NCBI GenBank assembly: GCA_002480565.1
Contig: DLCK01000067.1
Location: 62,001-126,000, forward strand
Direction: 5' to 3'
Length of the DNA stretch: 64,000 nt
DNA from: Phycisphaerales bacterium UBA7800
GTDB taxonomy: Bacteria > Planctomycetota > Phycisphaerae > Phycisphaerales > Phycisphaeraceae
A program made the position numbers and the translations under genes. The notes under the pieces were generated by a model that searched no databases, had not been told where the DNA came from, and saw only the letters and a program-made list of their open reading frames with translations. Numbering within the stretch: position 1 is the stretch's first letter; every line of letters starts with the position of its first letter. Below, in pieces: positions 1 through 8,885 of the stretch.

Positions 1-205
1 CCACCTAGTATCAGTAACACCAGATAGTATAAAACCTGTTCACTTTTCAGGGCATCCTGCCGCACAGTGGAGAGCCTCCTGCTCGTCCTAAACGTATGAC
101 CCGGAATCCGGCGTCCTTGCCGGCATAGGGTCTGTAAATCTCAGCTTTCCTACTCTTGGTCTGAATAATTCCAAGGATAAGAACACTGGATAAAGCTATT
201 TATCG
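1..205. other. Non-coding left edge, possible structured RNA
   Basis: No convincing reading frame is visible here. The stretch has short GC-rich complementary segments, for example ccggc (108-112) paired with gccgg (119-123), and is followed at once by two plus-strand terminator-like hairpins. It could be the 3' part of an untranslated transcript or small RNA entering from the left, or the 3' untranslated region of a gene outside the window. I do not recognise tmRNA, RNase P, 6S, SRP or a riboswitch in it. Confidence 0.3.
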
Positions 206-235
206 GTCAGAGGGTATTTTTCTCTGACTTTTTTT
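206..235 (+). terminator. Rho-independent terminator
   Basis: A 7-bp stem, gtcagag (206-212) with ctctgac (222-228), closes a 9-nt loop and is followed by seven T. It would stop transcription that enters the window from the left on the plus strand. Confidence 0.7.
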
Positions 236-268
236 GTGAGTGTCCCTTTACGGGGATATTCACTTTTT
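236..268 (+). terminator. Second, imperfect terminator hairpin
   Basis: gtgagtgtccc and ggggatattcac form a stem with G-T pairs around a short loop (236-263), followed by five T. It sits immediately behind the previous terminator, so the two form a tandem pair. A third hairpin without a T run, gagacac/gtgtctc, lies at 280-303, just past the stop of the minus-strand gene. Confidence 0.45.
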
Positions 269-321
269 ATCTTTACATGGAGACACACAAAAATACGTGT
301 CTCAGATGTGTCAATTCTGCC

Positions 322-1851
322 TTAAGGCGTTACGCCTGCTTGCTGCAAAGTCTGGGTTGGCATGCCGACCATGCCTGCCGGTGTCGGATTATTGCCTGCC
401 ATCTGATCCATGGTATTGACGATCTGCAATGAGCGTTCAGGCTTAATGGACCAGATATTTTCGATGCCGTTCTGCCCGCGGTTGGAGACGAAGTAGATTG
501 ATCCGTCTGTGGCCCATTTGGGTTGCAGGTTGGAAAATCGACTACGTGTGAGGTTCGTTCGACCAGTGCCTTCAAGTGATGCCATCCAGATGTCTGACTG
601 TGGCGGGCGTTTGTCCCCTGTTTTCTTCACACCATTGACCACGGTGGCAAAGACCACATGCTTGCCATCAGGTGACCAACTTGGGGTAATTGCGGCGGCG
701 TTGGCAGATGCAATGATCTCCGTAGGCCGCATTGCTTCACCGTTCATCAGTTCGACGGTCCAGATGCTAAACCACTGTGTCCCACGTTGACGGGCACGTT
801 GGAAGAGAATCTTGTTGCCTACTGGCGACCACTTGGGGAAGAGTCCAAAGCCGATGAATCGCTTGATGGACGGGTTCTTGACGTTGACGACGACCATCTC
901 CCAGGCGCCGGACTGCGTGCCGTAGCTTGCAAAGACCAGCCACTTACCATCAGGCGAAAAGCTGGGACTCAAATCCTGAGTCGGTTGATTGGTAATCTGG
1001 ACGGGTTGACCGCCTTGAATGTCTACTATGTAGATATCCCAATTCCCCGATCGGTCTGAAGCGAAAGCGATTTTAGAACCATCGGGGCTGAATGTTGGCG
1101 TCACATCATGTGCCGGATCATTGGTGATCTGCATGATGGCCATGCCGGTGGTGGACTTGACGTAGATGTCCGCGGTCTTGGCATGACGGGTTGAGGCAAA
1201 GGCGATCTGCTTACCATCAGGCGAAAGGTCGACATCAAAGTCGCCGCCCTCATTGGCATAACTCACACGGGTAATGTTCTGCGGGTCGGTGTCGCCACTG
1301 CCAGAAATATCCGGCGGGCTATTGGGGACGGTTCCGAAGATGTCCACCGGACTTGCTGAAGCTCTTGAGATTGGCTTACGGAAGTTGGAACTATATTCAG
1401 GCTGCATCGCATTCTGTGATCCGAAGTTCACATTTGGACGCTGATTATGTCTGGGCATCGGCATCGGGTCGGCAGGCGGAAGTGCTGACGGGTTACTGAG
1501 TGCTGCCGGCTCCCAGGGATTGGCAGTAGGTTGAATCACAGGCTCAGAGATCTGTCCTGAAGCCCAGGCATTCGACGGTGCCGAAGTGGTATCGACCATA
1601 TCTGACTGCTGAGCCGCAGCTAGCTGATGAGCTGGCGGGATCGTAGTCTGCATGGGTGCCGAGGCAGGAGCAGACGTACCACTTTGCATCGCCAGGTCAC
1701 GCTCCTCAAGGAACTTGTGATAAGCTTCAACAGACTTCTGCTCGCGTTTGGATATTTTCCAACCGCCAGAGTAGCTGAGCATTTCACAGCCGGTAAGCGT
1801 CAGGCAGAGTGAAGCTGCAATCGCAGAATGAGTCAGAATATTACGTGTCAT
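322..1851 (-). CDS. PD40 (TolB-like) beta-propeller lipoprotein
   Basis: This is a 509-residue protein. The N-terminus is a lipoprotein signal ending in LTGC, with Cys22 as the lipidated residue. Residues of about 50-195 form a low-complexity linker rich in Ala, Pro, Ser and Gln. From about 195 on there are six WD40-like PD40 blades with the typical SPDGKxIAFAS pattern, for example TFSPDGSKIAFASDR and SWSPDGKHVVFATV. The architecture resembles the propeller of TolB, but the linker and lipid anchor differ and no Tol-Pal genes lie nearby, so a TolB role is not supported. It is probably a membrane-anchored periplasmic scaffold. The ATG is preceded by a good Shine-Dalgarno GAGGTGAT. It is divergent from the glycosyltransferase gene. 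Confidence 0.85.
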   Translation of the reverse strand: MTRNILTHSAIAASLCLTLTGCEMLSYSGGWKISKREQKSVEAYHKFLEERDLAMQSGTSAPASAPMQTTIPPAHQLAAAQQSDMVDTTSAPSNAWASGQISEPVIQPTANPWEPAALSNPSALPPADPMPMPRHNQRPNVNFGSQNAMQPEYSSNFRKPISRASASPVDIFGTVPNSPPDISGSGDTDPQNITRVSYANEGGDFDVDLSPDGKQIAFASTRHAKTADIYVKSTTGMAIMQITNDPAHDVTPTFSPDGSKIAFASDRSGNWDIYIVDIQGGQPVQITNQPTQDLSPSFSPDGKWLVFASYGTQSGAWEMVVVNVKNPSIKRFIGFGLFPKWSPVGNKILFQRARQRGTQWFSIWTVELMNGEAMRPTEIIASANAAAITPSWSPDGKHVVFATVVNGVKKTGDKRPPQSDIWMASLEGTGRTNLTRSRFSNLQPKWATDGSIYFVSNRGQNGIENIWSIKPERSLQIVNTMDQMAGNNPTPAGMVGMPTQTLQQAGVTP

Positions 1852-2213
1852 CGATCACCTCGACATCCATCAGCCGGCCCCAGCCTGATGGACGTACAGA
1901 CCTTATCGGGCGAGTTGCTGGCTGAATAACAACGAATTTGTATAAATGATTTATCGGACGGCAGGGTGAATCCTCTTTACCAAAAAATTCCCCAAGTCCA
2001 ATTCAGATAGCCAGATGAAGGAAGTTCATAGAAAACAGCTGTTGCCTTTGACCCCTTACCAAAGGATAATGTCCTAACGAAAGACTAAGATTTCAGGACA
2101 TCGTCCATGTTCAGGAATAATCGGACGTTAGAAAGCATTAATTGGGTAGCATCTGATGTAATAGACGCTTACCAATTTTAAACACGACTTGGACAGGCGG
2201 GGAAACGGGCCCA
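1852..2213. other. Intergenic region between divergent genes
   Basis: This 362-bp stretch separates divergent genes and should hold both promoters, but I see no -35/-10 pair that I trust. The clearest structure is an inverted repeat, atgtcct (2069-2075) with aggacat (2095-2101), 19 nt apart, which could be an operator or a small hairpin. No gene is supported. Confidence 0.4.
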
Positions 2214-3764
2214 ATGAGCGAATGGATTGCATGGTTAAGCACAGCGGGAGTCCACCTAAACCACCCGGCGGTGCGATGGCCTTTAACGACTGCCTATGTC
2301 CTGGTTCTGCTGCTGATCGCGTTTTACGGCCTGCATCGGTACATGCTGGTCTTGATTTATTATCGGCATCGCAAAAATTCCCAACAATCCAATTTGCACT
2401 TTGACCAACTCCCGGGGGTCACCGTCCAACTACCCATGTTCAATGAAGGCAATGTCGCAAGCCGGATCATTGATGCAGCTTGCCACTTGGATTACCCAGC
2501 AGATCGCCTGCAAATCCAAGTCGTCGACGACTCCACGGACACCACCTGTCAAATCGCCCAAGCTCGATGCCAGTATTGGCAATCACGTGGGATCAACATC
2601 CAATACCTGCACCGGACACATCGCAGCGGTTACAAAGCTGGTGCCTTGCGAGATGCCATGGATCAGGCGACCGGCGAATTTTTCGCCATCTTTGATGCTG
2701 ACTTTGTACCACCAGCGGACTTTCTGCAAAACACCATCCATCATTTTGCCAACCCCGCCATCGGCATGGTGCAGACACGTTGGGGCCATCTCAATCGCGA
2801 CGACTCGCTGCTCACCAAAGCTCAAGCAATTTTTTTAGATGGTCATTTCCTCATCGAACATGCTGCCCGGAGTCTTTCAGGCCGCTGGATGAATTTCAAC
2901 GGCACAGCAGGACTCTGGCGCCGAAAAGCCATCGACGACGCAGGCGGCTGGGAAGCGGACACCCTCACCGAAGACATGGATCTATCCTATCGCAGCCAAC
3001 TGGCGGGTTGGAAGTTCATCTTCCTGCCAGATGTGATCTGTCCTGCGGAACTGCCCCCGGAAATCAATGCCTTCAAAGCTCAGCAACACCGTTGGACCAA
3101 GGGCGGCATCCAAACCGGCCGAAAGCTGCTGTGGCGAATCCTCACCTCCGATGCGAACTGGAAAATCAAATCCGAAGCCTTCTTCCATCTCACCAGCATG
3201 AGTGTCTATGTCTATATCACACTCCTTGCCCTGCTGTTCTTCCCCGCGTTCTATGTCAATATGCAACCCTTCGAGTCGGGCACCATCCAAGCCCTGATAT
3301 GGGGTCTGACCCTGTTTTCACTAGGCACTGCCTCAGCGGGAACCTTTTACATCGCATCCCAACTTGTTCAGGGACGAAGTACCTTTAAAACCCTCTGCCA
3401 ACTGCCAATCCTGATGAGTCTGGGGATCGGTATTGCTTTGAACAATACGCGCGGCGTTCTCGAAGCCCTCGCTGGCAAGCAGTCCGAATTCGTGCGAACC
3501 CCCAAGTACAACACCACCGATGACACGTCGAGCAAAAAGCGCATCGCCTGCCCGAGTATCAAACGCTGGATGAGTTACCTGGAAATCACCATGGGCATCT
3601 ATTGCCTGACGTGTACGATCATCGCCATGACGCAACCACGAGGCCTGCTTAGCGCACCGTTTTTACTGCTCTTCGCTGCCGGATACTTCTGCGTCGGATT
3701 CAGTTCCCTGCGTGGGCAATGTCAAAAACGTGCAGTGGTCAAAATCAAACCGATCCCCGCGTAA
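2214..3764 (+). CDS. Processive family-2 glycosyltransferase (cellulose/mannan synthase-like)
   Basis: This is a 516-residue integral membrane GT2 enzyme expected to polymerise a beta-linked polysaccharide from a nucleotide sugar. There is one N-terminal membrane helix at about 20-45. The cytosolic GT-A domain carries the expected motifs in order: VVDDSTD (UDP-sugar binding), DAD (metal binding), TEDMDLSYR (catalytic base) and QQHRW, the Q-x-x-RW signature of processive synthases. Several C-terminal hydrophobic segments follow (about 320-410 and 455-500). Length and order fit the CslA/glucomannan-synthase-like and BcsA-like subgroup, but there is no PilZ domain and no BcsB neighbour. The product polymer cannot be told from sequence. 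It is followed by an inverted pair of AT-rich repeats. Confidence 0.88.
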   Translation: MSEWIAWLSTAGVHLNHPAVRWPLTTAYVLVLLLIAFYGLHRYMLVLIYYRHRKNSQQSNLHFDQLPGVTVQLPMFNEGNVASRIIDAACHLDYPADRLQIQVVDDSTDTTCQIAQARCQYWQSRGINIQYLHRTHRSGYKAGALRDAMDQATGEFFAIFDADFVPPADFLQNTIHHFANPAIGMVQTRWGHLNRDDSLLTKAQAIFLDGHFLIEHAARSLSGRWMNFNGTAGLWRRKAIDDAGGWEADTLTEDMDLSYRSQLAGWKFIFLPDVICPAELPPEINAFKAQQHRWTKGGIQTGRKLLWRILTSDANWKIKSEAFFHLTSMSVYVYITLLALLFFPAFYVNMQPFESGTIQALIWGLTLFSLGTASAGTFYIASQLVQGRSTFKTLCQLPILMSLGIGIALNNTRGVLEALAGKQSEFVRTPKYNTTDDTSSKKRIACPSIKRWMSYLEITMGIYCLTCTIIAMTQPRGLLSAPFLLLFAAGYFCVGFSSLRGQCQKRAVVKIKPIPA

Positions 3765-3766
3765 TT

Positions 3767-3926
3767 AATTTCGGAATTTGAATTTCGGATTTACGTGTGT
3801 TCACGGGATCCTTGCTGAATGAAGCTGTTTGCATGCCTTGTGAGATTCAAGAATAATCATCAATATGTTCGCAGGCTTTTAAATTGCTTGCACAAATCCG
3901 AAATCCAAAATTCGAAATCCGAAATT
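3767..3926. repeat. Inverted pair of AT-rich intergenic repeats
   Basis: The left arm (3767-3792) is built from repeats of aatttcgga. The right arm (3894-3926) holds aaatccgaaat-type units in the opposite orientation, so the arms are near reverse complements about 100 bp apart. They flank a non-coding spacer between two plus-strand genes. The right arm overlaps an apparent N-terminal extension of the next gene that is therefore not real coding sequence. This looks like a dispersed intergenic repeat family. Confidence 0.6.
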
Positions 3927-3928
3927 CC

Positions 3929-4240
3929 ATGCTAAACACTGACAACCTCACCATCTCCCAATTCCAACAGTTCATTCGTGACCGATACTATGCCACCGAC
4001 AAGGAGCGTGGCACGCCCAAGACGTATATGTGGTTTATCGAAGAAGTCGGCGAATTGGCGACCGCCTTGCAGAAGTCCGTCGGAGAAGGTGGTAACACCT
4101 CAGGCGGCGAGAATCTCGAAGAGGAATTCGCTGACGTGTTTGCATGGCTATGCACCTTGGCCAACATCAATGATATCGACCTGACCAAAGCGATCGCCCG
4201 CAAGTATGGAAAAGACGGCGGCCCCGACGGAACCAAGTAA
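3929..4240 (+). CDS. MazG-like nucleotide pyrophosphohydrolase
   Basis: This is a small 103-residue all-alpha protein of the MazG-like NTP pyrophosphohydrolase superfamily, which hydrolyses non-canonical or excess (d)NTPs to the monophosphate plus PPi. The metal-binding signature is visible: FIEEVGELATALQ followed about 25 residues later by LEEEFADVFAWL, the EExxE...ExxD arrangement. The length fits the single-domain class rather than two-domain E. coli MazG. The ATG at 3929 is preferred because an upstream in-frame start would translate the intergenic repeat. It is a housekeeping gene between the glycosyltransferase and murG. Confidence 0.85.
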   Translation: MLNTDNLTISQFQQFIRDRYYATDKERGTPKTYMWFIEEVGELATALQKSVGEGGNTSGGENLEEEFADVFAWLCTLANINDIDLTKAIARKYGKDGGPDGTK

Positions 4241-4441
4241 ATCAAACCGATGATCCAAACCGCTTTGGGTTCAGCGTTACAAGTGCGAAACGAATTTCAG
4301 CAGGTGCCCAATAGAGACTTGAATCACGAATCCATAAAATTAAAATTTACCCACTGTTCACCTTAGCTGATTCAAACTACAATCGCATCGCATCCTCCCG
4401 CCCTTTGGGTGCATGATTTTGAATACATAGACTGCTTACGA

Positions 4442-5548
4442 ATGCCTACTGGTCCAACCATTCTCTTTGCAGGCGGCGGTTCAGGCGGACACATTTTCCC
4501 GTCTATCGCTGTTGCTCAACGTGTGTCCGAACTCGACTCACAGGCGGCTATCCATTTCGTGGTCTCCAATCGAAGCATTGATGCCACCATCATGAGTCAG
4601 CATCAATATGAATGGTCGCCATCCCCTGCAAGACCGCTGCCGCGAACCCCCTTGAAGGTGTTGGGCTTTTACAACGCTTGGAAAAAAGCTCGCAAACAGG
4701 CTGGCAAAATCATCCTCGACGAACAAGTCAAAGCGGTTCTCTGTGCAGGCGGTTTTGTATCCGGCGCAGTCGCAGTTGAAGCCCGCAAAAAACGTATCCC
4801 GGTGATCCTGCTGAATCTCGATGCCACACCTGGGATTGCCAACCGCTGGTTGTCCAAACGGGTCGATCATGTCTATACCGTGTACAAACAGGAAGACTGG
4901 CACCACGCTGAACACATCGGCCTGCCTTTGCGTCGCCAAGCAATCAGCCCGGACGATAAAGCACAGGCACGTGTCGATATGGGACTTGATCCCACGCGTC
5001 GAACCCTGCTGGTCGTCGGTGGCAGTTTGTCCGCCAAGTCGATTAATGAAATGATGCTGGAGATGGTTCATCTCGCCTCGACCCAGCAGGTCATGCGACA
5101 GTGGCAAATCCTGCACATCAGTGGCAACGAAGACGCTCAGCGAATGGAACTGGCCTACCGCAAAGCAAACATCCAGGCCAAGGTGCTGTCCTTTACGCAT
5201 GAGATGGGTCTGGCTTGGCGATGCGCCTCTGCCGCGATCAGTCGCAGCGGCGCAGGTTCCGTTGCAGAGGTTTGGCACAATGCTGTCCCGACCATTTTCA
5301 TGCCCTACCCCTATCACAAGGATCAGCATCAGGTGCATAATGCTCAACCACTGGTCGATGCCGGTGCAGCATTGTTACTGACCGATCATGTGGACCCGGT
5401 GCAAAATGCTCACCAGATCATCAACCCGTTAACCGAGTTGATGGTCAATAAAGTCTATCGCCAGAACATGGTGGATTGGCTGACCAAGACCCGCCCAGCC
5501 GATGGTGCGGAAGTGATCGCCAGAGCCTTGCTACGACATTTACGGTGA
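4442..5548 (+). CDS. murG: UDP-GlcNAc--undecaprenyl-PP-MurNAc-pentapeptide GlcNAc transferase MurG
   Basis: MurG catalyses the last cytoplasmic step of peptidoglycan synthesis, adding GlcNAc to lipid I to make lipid II at the inner face of the membrane. The 368-residue protein shows the N-terminal glycine-rich loop GGGSGGHIFPSIAVA, LCAGGFVSGAVAVEA, the C-terminal donor-site motif SRSGAGSVAEVW and PYPYHKDQHQ. All are in the expected order and the length fits the family. The ATG at 4442 is chosen because the conserved glycine loop starts a few residues later; an upstream in-frame start would add 11 atypical residues. No other mur or fts genes are adjacent, so murG is outside a dcw cluster here. 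Its presence supports a peptidoglycan wall. Confidence 0.93.
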   Translation: MPTGPTILFAGGGSGGHIFPSIAVAQRVSELDSQAAIHFVVSNRSIDATIMSQHQYEWSPSPARPLPRTPLKVLGFYNAWKKARKQAGKIILDEQVKAVLCAGGFVSGAVAVEARKKRIPVILLNLDATPGIANRWLSKRVDHVYTVYKQEDWHHAEHIGLPLRRQAISPDDKAQARVDMGLDPTRRTLLVVGGSLSAKSINEMMLEMVHLASTQQVMRQWQILHISGNEDAQRMELAYRKANIQAKVLSFTHEMGLAWRCASAAISRSGAGSVAEVWHNAVPTIFMPYPYHKDQHQVHNAQPLVDAGAALLLTDHVDPVQNAHQIINPLTELMVNKVYRQNMVDWLTKTRPADGAEVIARALLRHLR

Positions 5549-5728
5549 TGGATTCCGCCCTTCTCTTTGCGACACTTACTTTTAAAAAGACCGATAAACC
5601 CCTTGTTGTATGCTCTACACAACGATCTGATCGTTGTCCGGCTCTCTGAGAACCGGTATCATGGGGTAGCCTTGGGAACCTGCGTCCCATTGCACGGAAG
5701 AACTCTGTATGAAAGAACGCTGTTGCCC

Positions 5729-6622
5729 ATGAGTACTGCAATGCCTAAGTTTGATATCGACCAACTGACCGAACCGGCGGGTGCGATTGAAGCCTACCTT
5801 TCGGACTATTTTGATCAACGTGATTTACCAGCCAACCTCCGTGATGCTGCCAAGTATGCCCTGCTGGGTGGTGGCAAACGGATGCGTCCGATTCTCGTGG
5901 TCCGCTGCTGTGAAGCTGTGGGTGGGAAAATAGATACTGCCCTTCCCGCTGCGGCTGCCATTGAACTGATTCACTGCTTTAGCCTGGTTCATGACGATCT
6001 GCCTGCCATGGATGATGACGACCTGCGTCGTGGTCGGCCGACACTGCATATTGCCACCAACGAAGCGATGGCCATCCTCGCTGGCGACCTGATGAACACA
6101 ATGGCATTTGAGTTGATTACCGACAAGGTTGAGAATCCCAAACTCGCCTGTGAGCTTGTCCGTGAACTTGCCATAGCGACCAATGACATGATTGCCGGTC
6201 AGGTGTATGACACGATCCCCTGCTTCCCTGAAGGTCTTTCGGATCTGCAAGAGTTGCAACTTATCCATCACAACAAGACCGGCGCCCTGCTGCGGTGTGC
6301 CTGTCGCATGGGGGCGATTGTTGGCGAAGCTGATGAATCACAACTTACTGCGATTACTGACTATGCTGCTGCCATCGGCCTGATGTTCCAAGTCGTCGAC
6401 GACCTTTTGGACATCACCCAGACCACCGAACAGCTCGGCAAAACCGCTGGCAAGGACCTGGTGCAAGGCAAACTCACCTATCCAAGTCTCATTGGCATTG
6501 ATGCCACCAAACAACAAATCGTCGAACTCCAACAACAAGCCCACGAAGCACTGGATAAGCTCAAAGTCCCAGACAACGCGCTGCGTGATCTGTGTGACTT
6601 TATGGCAACGAGATCGAATTGA
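5729..6622 (+). CDS. ispA: Polyprenyl (farnesyl/geranylgeranyl) diphosphate synthase
   Basis: This 297-residue trans-prenyltransferase condenses IPP with allylic diphosphates. The first aspartate-rich motif is DDLPAMDDDDLRRG, which keeps the two-residue insertion typical of bacterial FPP/GGPP synthases. The second is DDLLDITQTTEQLGK, followed by GKDLVQGKLTYPSL. GGGKRMRPIL supplies the IPP-binding lysine and arginine. The ATG at 5729 is favoured over a 54-residue upstream extension without family similarity. dxs follows about 190 bp downstream on the same strand, so precursor supply and chain elongation are linked. Chain length is not certain from sequence; ispA is the likeliest name. Confidence 0.88.
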   Translation: MSTAMPKFDIDQLTEPAGAIEAYLSDYFDQRDLPANLRDAAKYALLGGGKRMRPILVVRCCEAVGGKIDTALPAAAAIELIHCFSLVHDDLPAMDDDDLRRGRPTLHIATNEAMAILAGDLMNTMAFELITDKVENPKLACELVRELAIATNDMIAGQVYDTIPCFPEGLSDLQELQLIHHNKTGALLRCACRMGAIVGEADESQLTAITDYAAAIGLMFQVVDDLLDITQTTEQLGKTAGKDLVQGKLTYPSLIGIDATKQQIVELQQQAHEALDKLKVPDNALRDLCDFMATRSN

Positions 6623-6627
6623 TTTTC

Positions 6628-6724
6628 AGGGAGTAGTGATTAGGCAGTAGGCAGTAGGAAAAAGACATCAAGAAAACATAAACACACCCAATGTCTTCTT
6701 CCTACTCCCTAATCACTACTCCCT
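6628..6724. repeat. Long imperfect hairpin repeat between ispA and dxs
   Basis: A perfect 17-bp inverted repeat forms the base (6628-6644 with 6708-6724). An inner arm, gtaggaaaaagacat, pairs with atgtcttcttcctac with one mismatch. The left arm contains a short tandem, taggcag-taggcag. Such a structure is likely a dispersed intergenic palindrome and may act as a processing or attenuation site in the ispA-dxs transcript. It lacks the T run of a normal terminator. Confidence 0.7.
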
Positions 6725-6814
6725 ACTCACTGACAAAAAAACGCACGGATGCGACCATTTCAGGTTACAATACTGTCTGCCGCAACCTCCGGAAGGTACC
6801 TCAAAGGAAAAATA

Positions 6815-8797
6815 ATGACCGCTACCTCGTCAGACAATATGGTGACCGAAGCTCAGGCCAATGACCTGCCACTGCTTCGCGCCATAAAGACTCCCGCTGA
6901 CCTTAAGAAGCTCTCCATTGATGAGCTGCCACAGTTGGCACAAGAAATCCGTAACGCCATCTGCCACCAAGTCTCAAAGACCGGCGGACACCTGGCGCCG
7001 AACCTTGGTGTGGTCGAGTTGACCATTGCGATGCACTATGTCTTTGACTTTGCATCCGACCGACTGCTCTTTGATGTGGGTCATCAATGCTATCCGCATA
7101 AATTACTCACCGGTCGACTGGACCTCATGAGTAAACTGCGAACCTCCGAAGGTATGTCAGGCTTTCCTGAACCTGCCGAATCACCGTATGACCTTTTCTC
7201 CGTCGGGCACGCTGGCACCGCCATCTCCACGGCTGTGGGCATGGCAAGAGGTGACAGTCTCAACGGCGAAGAGCATCGCAAAGTCGTCTCCTTCATCGGG
7301 GACTCCTCCATTGTCAACGGCATCGCAATGGAAGGCCTCAACAACGCAGGAACACTCAAACGACAGTTCCTCACCATCCTCAACGACAACGGCATGTCCA
7401 TCGCCACCCCGCAAGGTGCCATGGCTAGCTACTTCGACCGCGTCCGTGTCAACCACATGTATGGTGACCTTAAAAAACGCGCCCACGAAGTCCTCCAACG
7501 TATCCCCGGTGGCTCGACACTCGAAGAGGCCTATCATCGACTTGGTGAAATGGCTAAAGCAGCTGTCTCCCATGATCACATGTTCGAACAGTTCGGCCTG
7601 GTTTGTCTTGGCCCCATTGATGGACATGACCTGCCGACACTCATTGAAATGCTCACTGAAGTCAAAGACATCGACCGCCCCGTGCTGTTACATGTCAAGA
7701 CCATCAAAGGCAAAGGTTTCACCTTCACCGAAGGCGATGCCACCACGTTCCACAGTCCCAAGCCATTCACCGTCGAAGGCTGTCGCGTTGAAGTTAAATC
7801 CTCCGGCCGATCGTTCACCTCTGCTTATGCAGACGCCATGATCGACATGATGAAGGACGACGAAAAGATCACCGCTGTCACCGCTGCAATGCCCGACGGG
7901 ACCGGACTGACCAAGGTCATGGCAGAGTTCCCCGACCGCACCTTCGACACCGGCATCTGTGAATCCCATGCTATGGACATGTGTGCAGGGATGGCAAAGA
8001 CAGGTCAAAAACCCTACTTTGCAGTCTATTCCACTTTCGCTCAACGCGCGATGGATCAAATCTTCCAGGAAGTCTCGCTCCAAGGCTTAGCCGTTCGCGT
8101 CTGTATGGACCGGGCAGGCTACGTTGGCGGCGACGGTGCTGTGCATCACGGCTTTATGGACATCAGCATGTTCCGAGTCTTCCCCAATGCTGCGATCCTC
8201 GCCCCCATGGATGAACCGACTCTCCGGGCAGGCTTGGCCTTCATGCGTGATTACAACGCTGGCGCATCCTTCATCCGCTACCCACGTGACAACGTCTCGG
8301 CCAATCCGTTTGAAACCCAACTCACGCCGTTTGAACTGGGTAAAGCCCATCGCGTCCGCCAAGCCAAAGACGGTAAACCCTCAGTTGCCATCCTCGGTCT
8401 GGGCACCATGGTTTACATTGCCAACGATGCAATTAATGAGTTGGAACAACAAGGCTACAGCGTCGAACTCTATGATGCCCGCTTTGCGACGCCCATCGAC
8501 ATTGACCTGGTGCAATCACTCATCGAGCAGAACATCAAGATCATCACCGTCGAAGACCACACCCTCATCGGCGGCTTTGGCAGTGCGGTCATCGAAGCTG
8601 CAGCGGATCGCAATCTCGACACCCGCTTGATCAGCCGCATCGGCATGCCCCAGAAATGGGTCCGCCCTGACAGCCGCAACAAGCAGCTTGCGGACAACCA
8701 CATGGACGCCAAAGCCATCGCCCGCCGTGTCCGCGAAGTGCTTGACGATTCAACTGAATCAATCACCAGTAAATCCCAACAGGAAGCTCAAGCGTAA
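6815..8797 (+). CDS. dxs: 1-deoxy-D-xylulose-5-phosphate synthase
   Basis: Dxs joins pyruvate and glyceraldehyde 3-phosphate, using thiamine diphosphate, to start the MEP isoprenoid pathway. The 660-residue protein has the family order: GGHLAPNLGVVELTIAMHYV with the catalytic His, DVGHQCYPHKLLTGR, SVGHAGTA, ILNDNGMSI, then the transketolase pyrimidine domain with YSTFAQRAMDQI and DRAGYVGGDGAVHHG, and a C-terminal transketolase domain with EDHTLIGGFGSAV. Two motifs diverge: the TPP-metal motif reads GDSSIVNG where GDG is usual, and the glutamate region reads GICESHA instead of GIAEQHA, keeping the Glu. The ATG at 6815 follows the Shine-Dalgarno aaagga. A strong terminator follows. Confidence 0.92.
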   Translation: MTATSSDNMVTEAQANDLPLLRAIKTPADLKKLSIDELPQLAQEIRNAICHQVSKTGGHLAPNLGVVELTIAMHYVFDFASDRLLFDVGHQCYPHKLLTGRLDLMSKLRTSEGMSGFPEPAESPYDLFSVGHAGTAISTAVGMARGDSLNGEEHRKVVSFIGDSSIVNGIAMEGLNNAGTLKRQFLTILNDNGMSIATPQGAMASYFDRVRVNHMYGDLKKRAHEVLQRIPGGSTLEEAYHRLGEMAKAAVSHDHMFEQFGLVCLGPIDGHDLPTLIEMLTEVKDIDRPVLLHVKTIKGKGFTFTEGDATTFHSPKPFTVEGCRVEVKSSGRSFTSAYADAMIDMMKDDEKITAVTAAMPDGTGLTKVMAEFPDRTFDTGICESHAMDMCAGMAKTGQKPYFAVYSTFAQRAMDQIFQEVSLQGLAVRVCMDRAGYVGGDGAVHHGFMDISMFRVFPNAAILAPMDEPTLRAGLAFMRDYNAGASFIRYPRDNVSANPFETQLTPFELGKAHRVRQAKDGKPSVAILGLGTMVYIANDAINELEQQGYSVELYDARFATPIDIDLVQSLIEQNIKIITVEDHTLIGGFGSAVIEAAADRNLDTRLISRIGMPQKWVRPDSRNKQLADNHMDAKAIARRVREVLDDSTESITSKSQQEAQA

Positions 8798-8824
8798 ACC
8801 TGTCACAAAACTGAATCAAAAAAA

Positions 8825-8861
8825 ACGCGAGATGAATCACCACGGTTCATCTCGCGTTTTT
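8825..8861 (+). terminator. Terminator of dxs
   Basis: A 12-bp perfect stem, acgcgagatgaa (8825-8836) with ttcatctcgcgt (8846-8857), has a 9-nt loop. It is preceded by an A run and followed by T-rich sequence, so it could work in both directions, but it mainly ends the dxs transcript. Confidence 0.85.
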
Positions 8862-8885
8862 ATTTGTTCAATCTTTAAGACATCA

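Noticed and set aside
322..1851. TolB of the Tol-Pal system
   Set aside because: The protein has a lipobox and long linker, and no tolQ/R/A/pal genes are next to it.
4538..5347. 269-residue open frame on the minus strand inside murG
   Set aside because: It is antisense to clear MurG motifs and lacks a recognisable domain; it is a shadow of the coding strand.
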